Source: Butyricicoccus sp. OM04-18BH
GTDB lineage: Bacteria > Bacillota > Clostridia > Oscillospirales > Butyricicoccaceae
Assembly: GCF_003481705.1 (NCBI RefSeq)
Contig: NZ_QULN01000003.1
Location: 310,001-374,000, forward strand
DNA: 64,000 nucleotides
Reading direction: 5' to 3'
Shown here: piece after piece, positions 1 to 7,817 of the stretch
Layout of the letters: each line of letters begins with the position of its first letter
How positions within the stretch are numbered: position 1 is the first letter of the stretch
Notes under the pieces: generated by a model
Database searches by the model: none
What the model was told of the DNA's origin: nothing
The model's input: only the letters and a program-made list of their open reading frames with translations
Position numbers and translations under genes: made by a program

Positions 1-2
1 TT

Positions 3-848
3 TCGCTCGACCACAACATTGATTATCTCGGCAACGAACGCAGCGAGGTAGGCGGCGCGGTCGTCGCATCCGGCTGGGCGGCCGCAGGCAGCGGCGCAAA
101 GGCTGCCATCTTCTGCAAGCTGAATCCCGAGGAGGCCGACGTAAACGAGCGCTTCGAGGGCATCAAGGCTGACCTGTACTGGAAGCCGTCCGAGCACACC
201 TGCTCCATCCGCAACCAGTATTTCACCGCTGACAAGGAAAAGCGCGCCTGCACCTCGCTCGGCAAGTGCGACCCGTTCCGCTTCGACGAGATGGCGGACA
301 TCAAGACCAAGATGTATCACTTCGCCGGTCTGGTATACGGCGACTTCGACGGCGAGCTTATTCGCGAGAGCGCCAAACATGGCAAGGTCGCCGTTGACGT
401 TCAGTGCATGCTGCGCCACGTTGAGCCGGACAAGACCATGGCGTTCCACGACTGGGCGGACAAGAAGGAAATCCTGCCGCTCATCGACTACCTCAAGACC
501 GATGCCGCCGAGGCTGAAATCCTGACCGGCACAAACGACCGCGTCAAGGCGGCACATATGCTGCACGAGTGGGGCGCAAAGGAGGTCATGATCTCCCACA
601 ACACCGAGCTGCTCGTTTATGACGGCGAGAAGATTTACACCTGCCCGATCAAGGCGCGCAATCTGTCCGGCCGCACCGGCCGCGGCGACACCGCCTTCGC
701 AGGCTACATCAACGAGCGTCAGCACGCCTCGGTCGAGGAAGCGCTGCTCTGGGCGACCGCTCTGGTCTCCCTCAAGATGGAGACCCCGGGTCCCTTCCGC
801 GGCTGCCGCGAGGACGTTGTTGCCTACATCAACGAGTTCTATAAGTAA
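3..848 (+). CDS. PfkB-family sugar kinase, 5' end outside window
   Basis: The open frame runs in from the window edge without a start and ends at a TAA. The C-terminal half has the PfkB (ribokinase-family) layout: a stretch around LKTDAAEAEILTG, then GRTGRGDTAFAGY, which corresponds to PfkB signature 2. In that signature the Asp of GxGD is the catalytic base and the glycines form the anion hole. Such kinases phosphorylate a sugar or nucleoside with ATP in the cytoplasm. The substrate cannot be read from the sequence; the segment rich in charged residues before the signature (HxxWADKKE) is not diagnostic to me. The visible 281 residues are most of a usual ~310-residue protein, so only a short N-terminal part is missing. 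A strong terminator follows directly, so it is the last gene of its transcript. Confidence 0.8.
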   Translation, partial: SLDHNIDYLGNERSEVGGAVVASGWAAAGSGAKAAIFCKLNPEEADVNERFEGIKADLYWKPSEHTCSIRNQYFTADKEKRACTSLGKCDPFRFDEMADIKTKMYHFAGLVYGDFDGELIRESAKHGKVAVDVQCMLRHVEPDKTMAFHDWADKKEILPLIDYLKTDAAEAEILTGTNDRVKAAHMLHEWGAKEVMISHNTELLVYDGEKIYTCPIKARNLSGRTGRGDTAFAGYINERQHASVEEALLWATALVSLKMETPGPFRGCREDVVAYINEFYK

Positions 849-871
849 TCCGCAGGATCAATATGCACAGG

Positions 872-907
872 AAACGCCCCTTCTGCTGATGCAGAAGGGG
901 CGTTTTT
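872..907 (+). terminator. Intrinsic terminator of the PfkB kinase gene
   Basis: A perfect 14-bp stem (AACGCCCCTTCTGC with its complement), a TGAT loop and a run of five T on the + strand lie 23 nt after the stop codon. Confidence 0.9.
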
Positions 908-941
908 ATGGAACAGCGTCAAAACAGAGTTTGGGGACAGC

Positions 942-972
942 AAAAAAGGACGAGCCTTTCGGCTCGTCCTTT
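942..972 (-). terminator. Intrinsic terminator of ppdK
   Basis: The stem AAGGACGAGCC / GGCTCGTCCTT has a 4-nt loop. Read on the minus strand it is followed by six U (A-run at 942-947), just after the ppdK stop. Confidence 0.88.
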
Positions 973-993
973 CATTATGCATTTATTCGGTTG

Positions 994-3627
994 TTATGCC
1001 TTGCCAAGCTCCTTAACGCGAGCCTGTGCTGCTGCCAGACGCGCGATCGGAACGCGGAACGGCGAGCAGGAAACGTAGTTCAGGCCGACATTGTGGCAGA
1101 ACTCAACGGACGAAAGGTCGCCGCCGTGCTCGCCGCAGATGCCGAGCTTGATGTCCGGGCGGACGCGCTTGCCGTTGTCAACAGCCAGCTTGACCAGTCT
1201 GCCGACGCCCTTCTGATCGAGGCGTGCAAACGGATCGGACTCGAGGATCTTCTTCTCGAAGTAGGTCTCGAGGATGCGGCCGACGTCGTCACGGGAGAAG
1301 CCGTAGGTCATCTGGGTCAGGTCGTTGGTACCGAAGGAGAAGAACTCAGCCTCTTCTGCGATCTCGTCCGAGGTGACAGCTGCACGCGGGGTCTCGATCA
1401 TGGTACCTACCATATACTTCATCTTCAGGCCGGAAGCCTCGATCAGCTCGTCAGCCTTCGCCTTGATTACCTTCTTAACGAAGCGCAGCTCGTTGATCTC
1501 GGAAACCAGCGGAACCATGATCTCCGGCGTGATGCGCAGGTCGTCTTCCTTCCAGACGTTGATGGCAGCGGAGATAATCGCCTCGGTCTGCATCTCTGCG
1601 ATCTCCGGATAGAGAACGTCCAGACGGCAGCCGCGGGTGCCGAGCATCGGGTTGAACTCGTGCAGGCTCTCGACCTTGGACTTCAGCTTCTCGAACGGAA
1701 CGCCCATCTCGCCGGCCAGCTCCTGAATCTCGTCGTCCTCGTGCGGGAGGAACTCGTGGAGCGGCGGGTCAAGCAGGCGGATGGTTACCGGCAGACCGCC
1801 CATTGCGCGGTAGATTGCCTCGAAGTCGCCGCGCTGCATCGGCAGGATCTTAGCCAGAGCGGCCTTGCGCTGCTCAAGCGTGTCAGCGATGATCATCTCG
1901 CGAACCGCCTTGATACGGGTCGGCTCGAAGAACATATGCTCGGTACGGCACAGGCCGATGCCTTCCGCGCCGAACTTGCGTGCCTGCGTAGCGTCGCGCG
2001 GCGTATCGCCGTTGGTGCGGACGTGCAGGGTACGAATCTCGTCAGCCCAGCCCATGAAGCGGCCGAAGTCGCCGGTCAGCTCAGCTTCCTGCGTCGCGAT
2101 AGCGCCGAGGTAAACGTTGCCGGTCGAGCCGTCGAGCGAAATAACGTCGCCTTCCTTGGCAATCGTGCCGTCAGCGAACGTGATGGTCTTGTCCTCTTCG
2201 GAAACCTTGATGCCGTTTACGCCGGCAACACAGCAGGTGCCCATGCCGCGTGCAACAACGGCTGCGTGAGAGGTCATGCCGCCGCGAGCGGTCATGATGC
2301 CCTCGGAAACTGCCATGCCGTCGATGTCCTCCGGAGAGGTCTCCTGACGGACCAGAACGACCTTGAGGCCGGTCTTGTGTGCCTTTGCAGCAGCGTCAGC
2401 GGTGAAGTAGACCGCGCCGCAGGCAGCGCCGGGAGATGCCGGCAGGCCGGTGGTGATCGGGGTAGCGGCCTTCAGTGCTTCCGGATTGAAGGTCGGATGC
2501 AGCAGTGCATCGAGCTGCTTCGGCTCTACCTTCATAACAGCCTGCTCCTTGGTGCAGACGCCCTCGTCTACGAGGTCAACTGCAACCTTGAGCGCTGCCT
2601 GAGCGGTACGCTTGCCGTTACGGGTCTGGAGCATATAGAGCTTGCCGTTTTCGATGGTGAACTCCATATCCTGCATATCGCCGTAGTGCTTCTCGAGGCG
2701 GCTGGAAATGTCAACGAACTGGTTGTAAACCTCCGGCATGGTGTTGGCCAGTGCGGAAATCGGCTGCGGGGTGCGGATGCCTGCTACGACGTCCTCGCCC
2801 TGTGCGTTCATCAGGAACTCGCCGTACAGCTTCTTCTCGCCGGTTGCCGGGTTACGGGTAAATGCAACGCCGGTGCCCGAAGTCTCGCCCATGTTGCCGA
2901 ATACCATCGACTGAACGTTGACTGCGGTGCCCCAGGAGTGCGGAATATCATTCATGCGGCGGTAGGTGTTGGCACGCGGGTTGTCCCAGGAGCGGAATAC
3001 TGCGCGGACAGCTTCCATCAGCTGCTTCTTGGGGTCCTGCGGGAAGTCCTCGCCGAGGGACTTCTTATAATGATCCTTGAACAGGACGATCAGCTCGGAC
3101 ATATCGTCTGCGTCCAGCTCATTGTCCATCTTGACGCCCTTCTTGTCCTTTACCTGGTCGATGAACTGCTCGAAGGTGGACTTCGGCAGCTCCATTACGA
3201 CGTCGGAGAACATCTGGATGAAGCGGCGGTAGGAATCGCGTGCGAAACGCGGATTGTTCGTCAGCTTGGCAACAGCCTCGCAGATCTCGTCGTTCATGCC
3301 GAGGTTCAGGATGGTATCCATCATGCCAGGCATGGAAGCGCGCGCACCGGAACGAACCGATACGAGCAGCGGCTTCTCAGCATCGCCGAGGGTCTTGCCG
3401 GTGACCTTTTCGAGCTTATCGAGATATTCGAGGATCTGTTCCTGGATATCCGGGTAGATGGTCTTGCCATCTTCGTAGTACCGGGTGCAGGCTTCGGTGG
3501 TGATGGTAAAGCCCTGCGGAACAGGCATGCCGAGACCGGTCATTTCTGCCAGGTTCGCGCCCTTGCCGCCGAGCAGCTCACGCATTTTGCCATTGCCTTC
3601 CGGGAACATGTAAACATATTTCTTCAT
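994..3627 (-). CDS. ppdK: Pyruvate, phosphate dikinase
   Basis: It reversibly converts pyruvate + ATP + Pi to PEP + AMP + PPi in the cytosol. The 877-residue length fits clostridial PPDK (about 875). The N-terminal ATP-grasp/PEP-synthase domain starts at LLGGKGANLAEMTGLG. The swivelling phosphohistidine domain carries GGMTSHAAVVARGMG with the catalytic His at about residue 454 and the regulatory Thr two before it. The C-terminal PEP/pyruvate TIM barrel shows FFSFGTNDLTQMTYG and the Cys of GICGEHGGD. I chose ATG 3627 over an upstream ATG at 3645, because GGAGGAAAG (3636-3643) precedes 3627 and overlaps the other. With the PPi-type phosphofructokinase at 20.5 kb it suggests PPi-coupled glycolysis. 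It is monocistronic, with its own terminator. Confidence 0.97.
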   Translation of the reverse strand: MKKYVYMFPEGNGKMRELLGGKGANLAEMTGLGMPVPQGFTITTEACTRYYEDGKTIYPDIQEQILEYLDKLEKVTGKTLGDAEKPLLVSVRSGARASMPGMMDTILNLGMNDEICEAVAKLTNNPRFARDSYRRFIQMFSDVVMELPKSTFEQFIDQVKDKKGVKMDNELDADDMSELIVLFKDHYKKSLGEDFPQDPKKQLMEAVRAVFRSWDNPRANTYRRMNDIPHSWGTAVNVQSMVFGNMGETSGTGVAFTRNPATGEKKLYGEFLMNAQGEDVVAGIRTPQPISALANTMPEVYNQFVDISSRLEKHYGDMQDMEFTIENGKLYMLQTRNGKRTAQAALKVAVDLVDEGVCTKEQAVMKVEPKQLDALLHPTFNPEALKAATPITTGLPASPGAACGAVYFTADAAAKAHKTGLKVVLVRQETSPEDIDGMAVSEGIMTARGGMTSHAAVVARGMGTCCVAGVNGIKVSEEDKTITFADGTIAKEGDVISLDGSTGNVYLGAIATQEAELTGDFGRFMGWADEIRTLHVRTNGDTPRDATQARKFGAEGIGLCRTEHMFFEPTRIKAVREMIIADTLEQRKAALAKILPMQRGDFEAIYRAMGGLPVTIRLLDPPLHEFLPHEDDEIQELAGEMGVPFEKLKSKVESLHEFNPMLGTRGCRLDVLYPEIAEMQTEAIISAAINVWKEDDLRITPEIMVPLVSEINELRFVKKVIKAKADELIEASGLKMKYMVGTMIETPRAAVTSDEIAEEAEFFSFGTNDLTQMTYGFSRDDVGRILETYFEKKILESDPFARLDQKGVGRLVKLAVDNGKRVRPDIKLGICGEHGGDLSSVEFCHNVGLNYVSCSPFRVPIARLAAAQARVKELGKA

Positions 3628-3690
3628 TGTGGATCTTTCCTCCATTCGGTTGATGCGCTCTTTTTACTCACACTTCAATCACACAACCGT

Positions 3691-3696
3691 ATTATA
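3691..3696 (-). promoter_or_regulatory. Probable extended -10 of the ppdK promoter
   Basis: The minus strand reads TGCTATAAT, an extended -10 with no good -35 (best TCCGCT complement at 17 bp). It lies about 65 nt upstream of the ppdK start. Confidence 0.5.
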
Positions 3697-4189
3697 GCAC
3701 GCCTTTCCGCAAATCCGCTATTGTGGTATTACACCGAATTGCCAAATCGTTCTTGTGCATTATGCACAACCACCCTGTTTTTATTCGTTTTTTCACTGAT
3801 TTCATTTTTTCATTTTGCATTATTTCTTTTTCTTTCTTTTACTTTTTCTTCTCATAAAACGGCATTTTCCCTGTTATTCAGATGTTTTTGTGCAAATACT
3901 CACAGAGATTTTTTGCATTCATTTTTACGGCTCAGCTGCACAAATTCTTGCAATCCTTTGCGGATTTTCTCGTCTATTCTGCAAAATTTTTTCATGAAAT
4001 CTGCTTGAAATTTCAAAATGAGGTCATCTGATATTATCATAACCATTAAATAATACGTAAATTACCATGTCAGTTGTCTGCTGTTTTCTGCCGTTTCGAA
4101 CTATTTTCCCCGATTTCCTCTCATTCTCTATTCATAGCTGTCAATCCTGCACAACGCAAACGTTTGCAATTTCGTATATACACGGACAG
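3697..4189 (+). other. AT-rich intergenic stretch without a recognised gene
   Basis: This is T-rich, low-complexity sequence on the + strand (many TTTTC/TTTCT runs) between ppdK and mntP. The short reading frames here lack ribosome binding sites and family resemblance. I see no RNA gene or repeat. Confidence 0.6.
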
Positions 4190-4217
4190 AAAAAAAGCCG
4201 CCTCGCAGGAGGCGGCT
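4190..4217 (-). terminator. Intrinsic terminator of mntP
   Basis: The stem AGCCGCCTC / GAGGCGGCT has a GCAG loop, followed on the minus strand by seven U (A-run 4190-4196). Confidence 0.9.
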
Positions 4218-4267
4218 GGAGACTGTCGGAAAACGCCGGTTCTGCCGGCAGCCAGTCCTTTCCGGTT

Positions 4268-4831
4268 TTATCCGAGCACGCCGAGGTGCTCGAGCAGGAT
4301 CTTAATGCCCATAAGGATGAGCACAGCGCCGCCGAACAGCTCCGCGCGGGATTTGTACTTGAGGCCGAACACATGGCCGATCCGGATGCCGATGCAGGAC
4401 AGCACGAAGGTCGTCGCGCCGATAAAGCAGACCGCCGGAAGGATGCTGACCTGAAGAAAGGCGAAGGTGACGCCGACGGCGAGCGCATCAATGCTGGTCG
4501 CGACAGCCAGCGGCAGCATCGTGCCGAACGAGAACGAGTCGCTGAGGTTCTCCTCATCGTGCTCGCGCGACTCGCGGATCATGTTCGCGCCGATGAGGCC
4601 GAGCAGAACGAACGCGATCCAGTGGTCGATGCTTGTGATAAACGACTGAAAGCGCACGCCGAGCGCGAAGCCGATGAGCGGCATGAGCATCTGAAAACCG
4701 CCGAAATAAACGCCGACCGTGAGCGCGTGCTTCGGCTTCAGCTCCCGCACACTCAGCCCCTTGCAGATCGAAACGGCGAAGGCATCCATTGAAAGCCCCA
4801 CTGCAATGACAAACAACTCCAGTAATCCCAT
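4268..4831 (-). CDS. mntP: Manganese efflux pump MntP
   Basis: This integral membrane exporter removes excess Mn2+ from the cytoplasm. The 187 residues match the MntP/YebN family (DUF204 repeats). Two homologous halves each carry the acidic signature: [13 protein letters not shown] near residue 13 and [15 protein letters not shown] near residue 110. Those Asp residues are the likely metal ligands, and six hydrophobic segments are visible. The start is set by AGGAGG nine bases upstream. The gene is monocistronic and preceded by a yybP-ykoY leader with a terminator (4872-5003). The leader makes the Mn role stronger than homology alone would, because that RNA senses Mn2+ and is known upstream of mntP in E. 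coli. Confidence 0.95.
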   Translation of the reverse strand: MGLLELFVIAVGLSMDAFAVSICKGLSVRELKPKHALTVGVYFGGFQMLMPLIGFALGVRFQSFITSIDHWIAFVLLGLIGANMIRESREHDEENLSDSFSFGTMLPLAVATSIDALAVGVTFAFLQVSILPAVCFIGATTFVLSCIGIRIGHVFGLKYKSRAELFGGAVLILMGIKILLEHLGVLG

Positions 4832-4871
4832 TTTTCTTGTCCTCCTTGTCGTATGAGCGGCAGCGGAGCAT

Positions 4872-5003
4872 AAAAAAAGAGACCCATCTGCCGAAAAAAA
4901 CAGATAAGTCTCGTCATTTCATGCAAAACCAGAGAAGCATCCTTCTCAGTATGTTGGCTCTGCCGCGTGCATCGGAACAAATGCACGCCGACTACTCCCT
5001 TAT
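4872..5003 (-). promoter_or_regulatory. yybP-ykoY (Mn2+) riboswitch with terminator, mntP leader
   Basis: Read on the minus strand, the leader opens with GGGAGTAGT and then, after an internal arm (GCGTGCAT...ATGCACGC), has CCAACATAC. These are the two conserved loops of the yybP-ykoY aptamer that form the metal site. The next hairpin (GAGAAGGATGCTTCTC) closes the second arm. The expression platform is a 12-bp hairpin at 4879-4912 (GAGACTTATCTG with its GU-containing complement) followed by seven U at 4872-4878. Metal binding would be expected to stop this terminator forming and let mntP be transcribed. The aptamer limits are approximate. Confidence 0.87.
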
Positions 5004-5011
5004 TGCATCTG

Positions 5012-5040
5012 ATTATAGCATATTCGGGGAGAAGTGTCAA
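5012..5040 (-). promoter_or_regulatory. Sigma-A promoter of mntP
   Basis: TTGACA (5035-5040) and TATAAT (5012-5017) are separated by 17 bp, a perfect consensus. It fires directly into the Mn riboswitch. Confidence 0.92.
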
Positions 5041-5050
5041 TATGAAGGGC

Positions 5051-5074
5051 GAAAACGTTTGCGGAAGCGTTTTC
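5051..5074 (-). terminator. Weak hairpin after lacI-type gene
   Basis: The inverted repeat GAAAACG / CGTTTTC has a 10-nt loop and only a TTTTC tail. It lies between the regulator stop and the mntP -35. It may end the regulator transcript or be a protein site. Confidence 0.35.
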
Positions 5075-5094
5075 TGCGGTAAGATGTTGCTAAC

Positions 5095-6141
5095 TCAGTC
5101 GATATTCTGCGCGCAGATGATCGAGATGCTGGTGGAGAGCTGATCCCTGCCGGGCTGTGTGCCGAGCTGAAGCAGATCGCACAGCAGTATGAGCGGCTGG
5201 CTGCCCTGACGGAACAGATCCTGTGTAATGGTCAGGTCGAGCGTGCCCTCGCGCAGCATCTGGGCGCGGCCGGGAGACATATCGTGCGCGATCACGCGGA
5301 CACGGCCGGTGCAGCCCGCGGCGCGAACCGCGTCTATGCAGGCCGTGACCGAACGGTTCGCCATGTAGATGGCGTCGGGCGGCGTGGCGCTCCCCAGGGC
5401 GGCGGCCACTCTATTATAGGTAACGCGGTAATCGTTGTAGGTTTCACCGATGTCGATCTGGGACGAGGAGAAGCCTTTTTCGCGCATATGCGAGCAGAAG
5501 CCGTCCAGACGGGTGCGGTGGCCGTTGTATTCGAGGTTGCCGGCGAGGGCAAGCACGTGCGCATCCGGCGCGATGCACTTGGTCAGCAGCTCGGCGGCGA
5601 TGCGGCCGCTCTTCGCGTAATCCTGACCGACAAAGCACAGGCGGCGGCTGTTCGGCAGGTCGGAGTTGAACGTGATGCAGGGAATGCCGTTGTCGGCCAG
5701 CTCGCCGACCTTCGCTTCTATGGTAATGTCGTTGAGGGCGCAGAGCGCGATGCCCTGTGCGCCCCAGTCGACCAGCTCGTCGAGCAGGGTGATGGCCTCG
5801 CCGGGAATATCGGTTTCACAGGTGCACACACGGATTTCCGCGTGGCGGCCGGACAGCTTGACGCGGGCGCTTTCGATGCCGCGCGTGACCTCCTCGCGGA
5901 ACGGGCCTGCCCAGTTGGGCAGAAGCACGCCCAGCTTCACGGGCGAGTAATTCTGCGGCCGGTCTGCGGTTTGACGGTGCGCCTCGCGCGGAGAAAGGTA
6001 TCCGGTTTCGCGGATAGCGTCGAGCACACGCTCGCGCACATCCGCGCGTACATAAGAACGATTATTCAGCACGCGGTCAACCGTGCCGCGCGAAACACCG
6101 GCGCGTTCCGCAACTGTCTGTATGGTGGGTCGTTTATTCAT
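5095..6141 (-). CDS. LacI-family transcriptional regulator
   Basis: The N-terminal LacI helix-turn-helix and hinge are clear: PTIQTVAERAGVSRGTVDRVLNN at residues ~4-26, then RERVLDAIRETGYLSP. A periplasmic-binding-protein-like effector domain follows (KLGVLLPNWAGPF..., ending near residue 348), of the RbsB/type-4 kind used for sugars and polyols. I prefer ATG 6141, 11 bases after AAGGA, to an ATG four codons earlier that abuts the SD. It is divergent from the sugar-binding lipoprotein gene at 6634, across a 490-bp region with operator-like palindromes, so it probably controls that cluster and itself. The ligand is unknown; neighbouring IolG-like and Hyi-like enzymes suggest an inositol or related polyol. 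Confidence 0.88.
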   Translation of the reverse strand: MNKRPTIQTVAERAGVSRGTVDRVLNNRSYVRADVRERVLDAIRETGYLSPREAHRQTADRPQNYSPVKLGVLLPNWAGPFREEVTRGIESARVKLSGRHAEIRVCTCETDIPGEAITLLDELVDWGAQGIALCALNDITIEAKVGELADNGIPCITFNSDLPNSRRLCFVGQDYAKSGRIAAELLTKCIAPDAHVLALAGNLEYNGHRTRLDGFCSHMREKGFSSSQIDIGETYNDYRVTYNRVAAALGSATPPDAIYMANRSVTACIDAVRAAGCTGRVRVIAHDMSPGRAQMLREGTLDLTITQDLFRQGSQPLILLCDLLQLGTQPGRDQLSTSISIICAQNID

Positions 6142-6181
6142 ATTGATCAGCATCCTTCAAGATGAGAGGTTTTCTGTAATC

Positions 6182-6209
6182 ATTATAGCATAAATGTGTG
6201 CGTTGTAAA
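6182..6209 (-). promoter_or_regulatory. Promoter of the LacI-family gene
   Basis: TTTACA (6204-6209), a 16-bp spacer and TATAAT (6182-6187) lie 40 nt before the start codon. The spacer contains TGTGTGCG, part of the repeated motif seen at 6236. Confidence 0.65.
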
Positions 6210-6235
6210 GAAAAGTATCATGCACACAGAAAATA

Positions 6236-6249
6236 TGTGCAATCGCACA
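6236..6249. promoter_or_regulatory. Operator-like palindrome
   Basis: TGTGCAATCGCACA is a near-perfect 14-bp palindrome upstream of the LacI-family gene. Half-site relatives lie at 6195 (TGTGTGCG) and 6220 (ATGCACACAG). The site has a LacI-type size and is consistent with autoregulation. Binding is inferred. Confidence 0.4.
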
Positions 6250-6517
6250 CACAGAAATTATTACTTTCACACGTCTGTTTTCTGAATGAATGTACGAATA
6301 ACCGTTGTAAATCCAACTAAAAATCAAAAACACGGAAAAACACAGATGCACAGGTTTGTTGTGTGTCAACAAATACAGGTCCATGAGTTTGGCACATCAG
6401 ACAAAATCCGAGATTACATTCATAATTTATTCAATTATTATGATATATTGCCGTATAAAGCAATATAAATCAGCAAAAAGGTTCAAAACGCCAATCTATG
6501 CCTTTCTGAAAATGATG
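6250..6517. other. AT-rich divergent intergenic region, no gene seen
   Basis: This stretch separates the regulator from the sugar-binding protein promoter. Small open frames on both strands have no ribosome binding site and read as low-complexity. I see no RNA element. Confidence 0.55.
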
Positions 6518-6546
6518 TTGACAGCCGGCAAGGGTCGCGCTATAAT
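6518..6546 (+). promoter_or_regulatory. Sigma-A promoter of the sugar-binding protein gene
   Basis: TTGACA (6518-6523), 17 bp and TATAAT (6541-6546) form a perfect consensus, so repression rather than a weak promoter must provide control. Confidence 0.92.
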
Positions 6547-6547
6547 A

Positions 6548-6596
6548 AGCACATAAAGAGCACGGAAGCACAGAAAAAGCACAGAGAGAACCGTGC
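6548..6596 (+). promoter_or_regulatory. Four AGCAC(A/G) direct repeats plus inverted arms
   Basis: Direct repeats AGCACA/G begin at 6548, 6559, 6567 and 6578, immediately after the -10. GCACGG (6560-6565) and CCGTGC (6591-6596) form inverted arms around them. The position suits an operator for the divergent LacI-type protein. The regulator assignment is inference. Confidence 0.42.
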
Positions 6597-6633
6597 ATCA
6601 CAAAAGAGTGCAAAGAGAAAAGGAGAGTTCACT

Positions 6634-7635
6634 ATGATGAAGAAAAGACTTATGGCGGCTCTGATGGCAGCAACGATGGCAATGAGCCTCGCAGCATGCG
6701 GCGGCGGAGACACCGCTCCCGCAGGCGGTTCGGACAACGCTTCGAACGAGCCCTACAAGATTCGCATGACGCTCAAGACCAACGCCGCCGAGTTCTGGAA
6801 CATCATTCAGGCCGGTGCGGAAGCCTACGAGAAGGAACACCCGGAAGAGGTCAAGCTCTCCATCTACGGTCCTCCGGGAGAGACCTACTACGAGGAGCAG
6901 CTCAACTCCATCCAGACCGACCTCGTTGCCGACTATGACGGCTACCTGATCGCTCCGCTTCAGTCCGAAGCAGTTGCAACCGCTATCGCAAGCACCGACA
7001 AGCCGGTCGTTGCATACGACACCAACATTGACTCCGACAAGTGCCTCGCTTTCGTCGGCACCGGCAACAAGGAAGCCGCTAAGGAAGGCGCAAAGGCCGC
7101 AGTCGAGGCCGCCAAGGCAAACGGCTGGGACGAGATCAAGTGCATCGAGATCGCAGGCGTTCAGGGCGACTCCACCAACACCGCCCGCATGGACGGCTAC
7201 CGCGAAGGCATCACTGAGGCCGGCGGCGAGTTCCTCGACAAAGAGACCCAGTACGCAAACGCAACGGCCGACCTCGCAGTAACCGCGATGGAAGGCATCA
7301 TGAGCAAGTATCCGGACGGCGTGGCGATCATCTGCTCGAACAATGATGATATGGCGCTGGCAGCAGCCCGCACCGCAAAGAGCAACCCGAACTACGCAAA
7401 GACCATCTTCCTCGGCTTCGACGGCCAGAAGTCCGCTTGCGAAGCAGTCGCAGCAGGCGAGCTGACCATGACCGCAGCACAGAACAACTTCGACATCGGC
7501 TACAAGGCTGTTGAGACCATGGTCAAGATCCTCAAGGGCGAGCAGTACGACAAGGTCGTAGACACCGGCACCGAAATCATCACCAAGGACAACGCAGAAG
7601 AGCGTCTGACCAAGTTCAGCGAGTGGATGAAGTAA
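6634..7635 (+). CDS. Sugar ABC-type substrate-binding lipoprotein
   Basis: An extracytoplasmic binding protein of the RbsB/type-4 periplasmic-binding family, 333 residues. The signal peptide KKRLMAALMAATMAMS ends in the lipobox LAAC (Cys22), followed by a Gly/Ala/Ser linker. The mature protein then has two Rossmann-like lobes: KIRMTLKTNAAEFWNIIQ, then DGYLIAPLQSEAV, and later AIICSNNDDMALAA and FLGFDG. This is the pattern for ribose, galactose and inositol receptors. AGGAGAG sits seven bases before the ATG. No permease or ATPase gene is adjacent; the next transporter is a sodium symporter. It may serve an ABC system elsewhere or act in sensing. Expression is probably controlled by the divergent LacI regulator. 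Confidence 0.88.
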   Translation: MMKKRLMAALMAATMAMSLAACGGGDTAPAGGSDNASNEPYKIRMTLKTNAAEFWNIIQAGAEAYEKEHPEEVKLSIYGPPGETYYEEQLNSIQTDLVADYDGYLIAPLQSEAVATAIASTDKPVVAYDTNIDSDKCLAFVGTGNKEAAKEGAKAAVEAAKANGWDEIKCIEIAGVQGDSTNTARMDGYREGITEAGGEFLDKETQYANATADLAVTAMEGIMSKYPDGVAIICSNNDDMALAAARTAKSNPNYAKTIFLGFDGQKSACEAVAAGELTMTAAQNNFDIGYKAVETMVKILKGEQYDKVVDTGTEIITKDNAEERLTKFSEWMK

Positions 7636-7662
7636 GCTCGTAAATTTTCCCCAACCTGTTGA

Positions 7663-7711
7663 AAACGCGGAGCCGGTCTCCGCGTTTCCGGGGAAAGCAC
7701 CCGCTTTCCCT
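7663..7711 (+). terminator. Tandem hairpins between binding protein and iolG
   Basis: Hairpin AACGCGGAG/CTCCGCGTT (7663-7686) is followed by GGGAAAGC/GCTTTCCC (7691-7711) and an AT-rich TATATTATATT. There is no long U tract, so it is more likely a transcript-stabilising or partial stop than a strict terminator. Confidence 0.5.
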
Positions 7712-7817
7712 ATATTATATTTGATTTATTCTGCAAGAACCGCGCTCCAACGCTCTGACAGAATAATAAAAACCTCTCAAAAAACCATCACACCCAATGC
7801 TAAGGAGGCATCTTCCC

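Noticed and set aside
619..4008. A very long + strand open frame (1129 codons) opposite ppdK
   Set aside because: It is antisense to ppdK in a mirrored frame, typical of GC-rich codon bias. It has no SD, and its translation is low-complexity without a family pattern.
6157..6384. A 75-codon minus-strand frame upstream of the LacI gene
   Set aside because: It overlaps the regulator promoter and operator-like sites, is AT-driven, and has no ribosome binding site.
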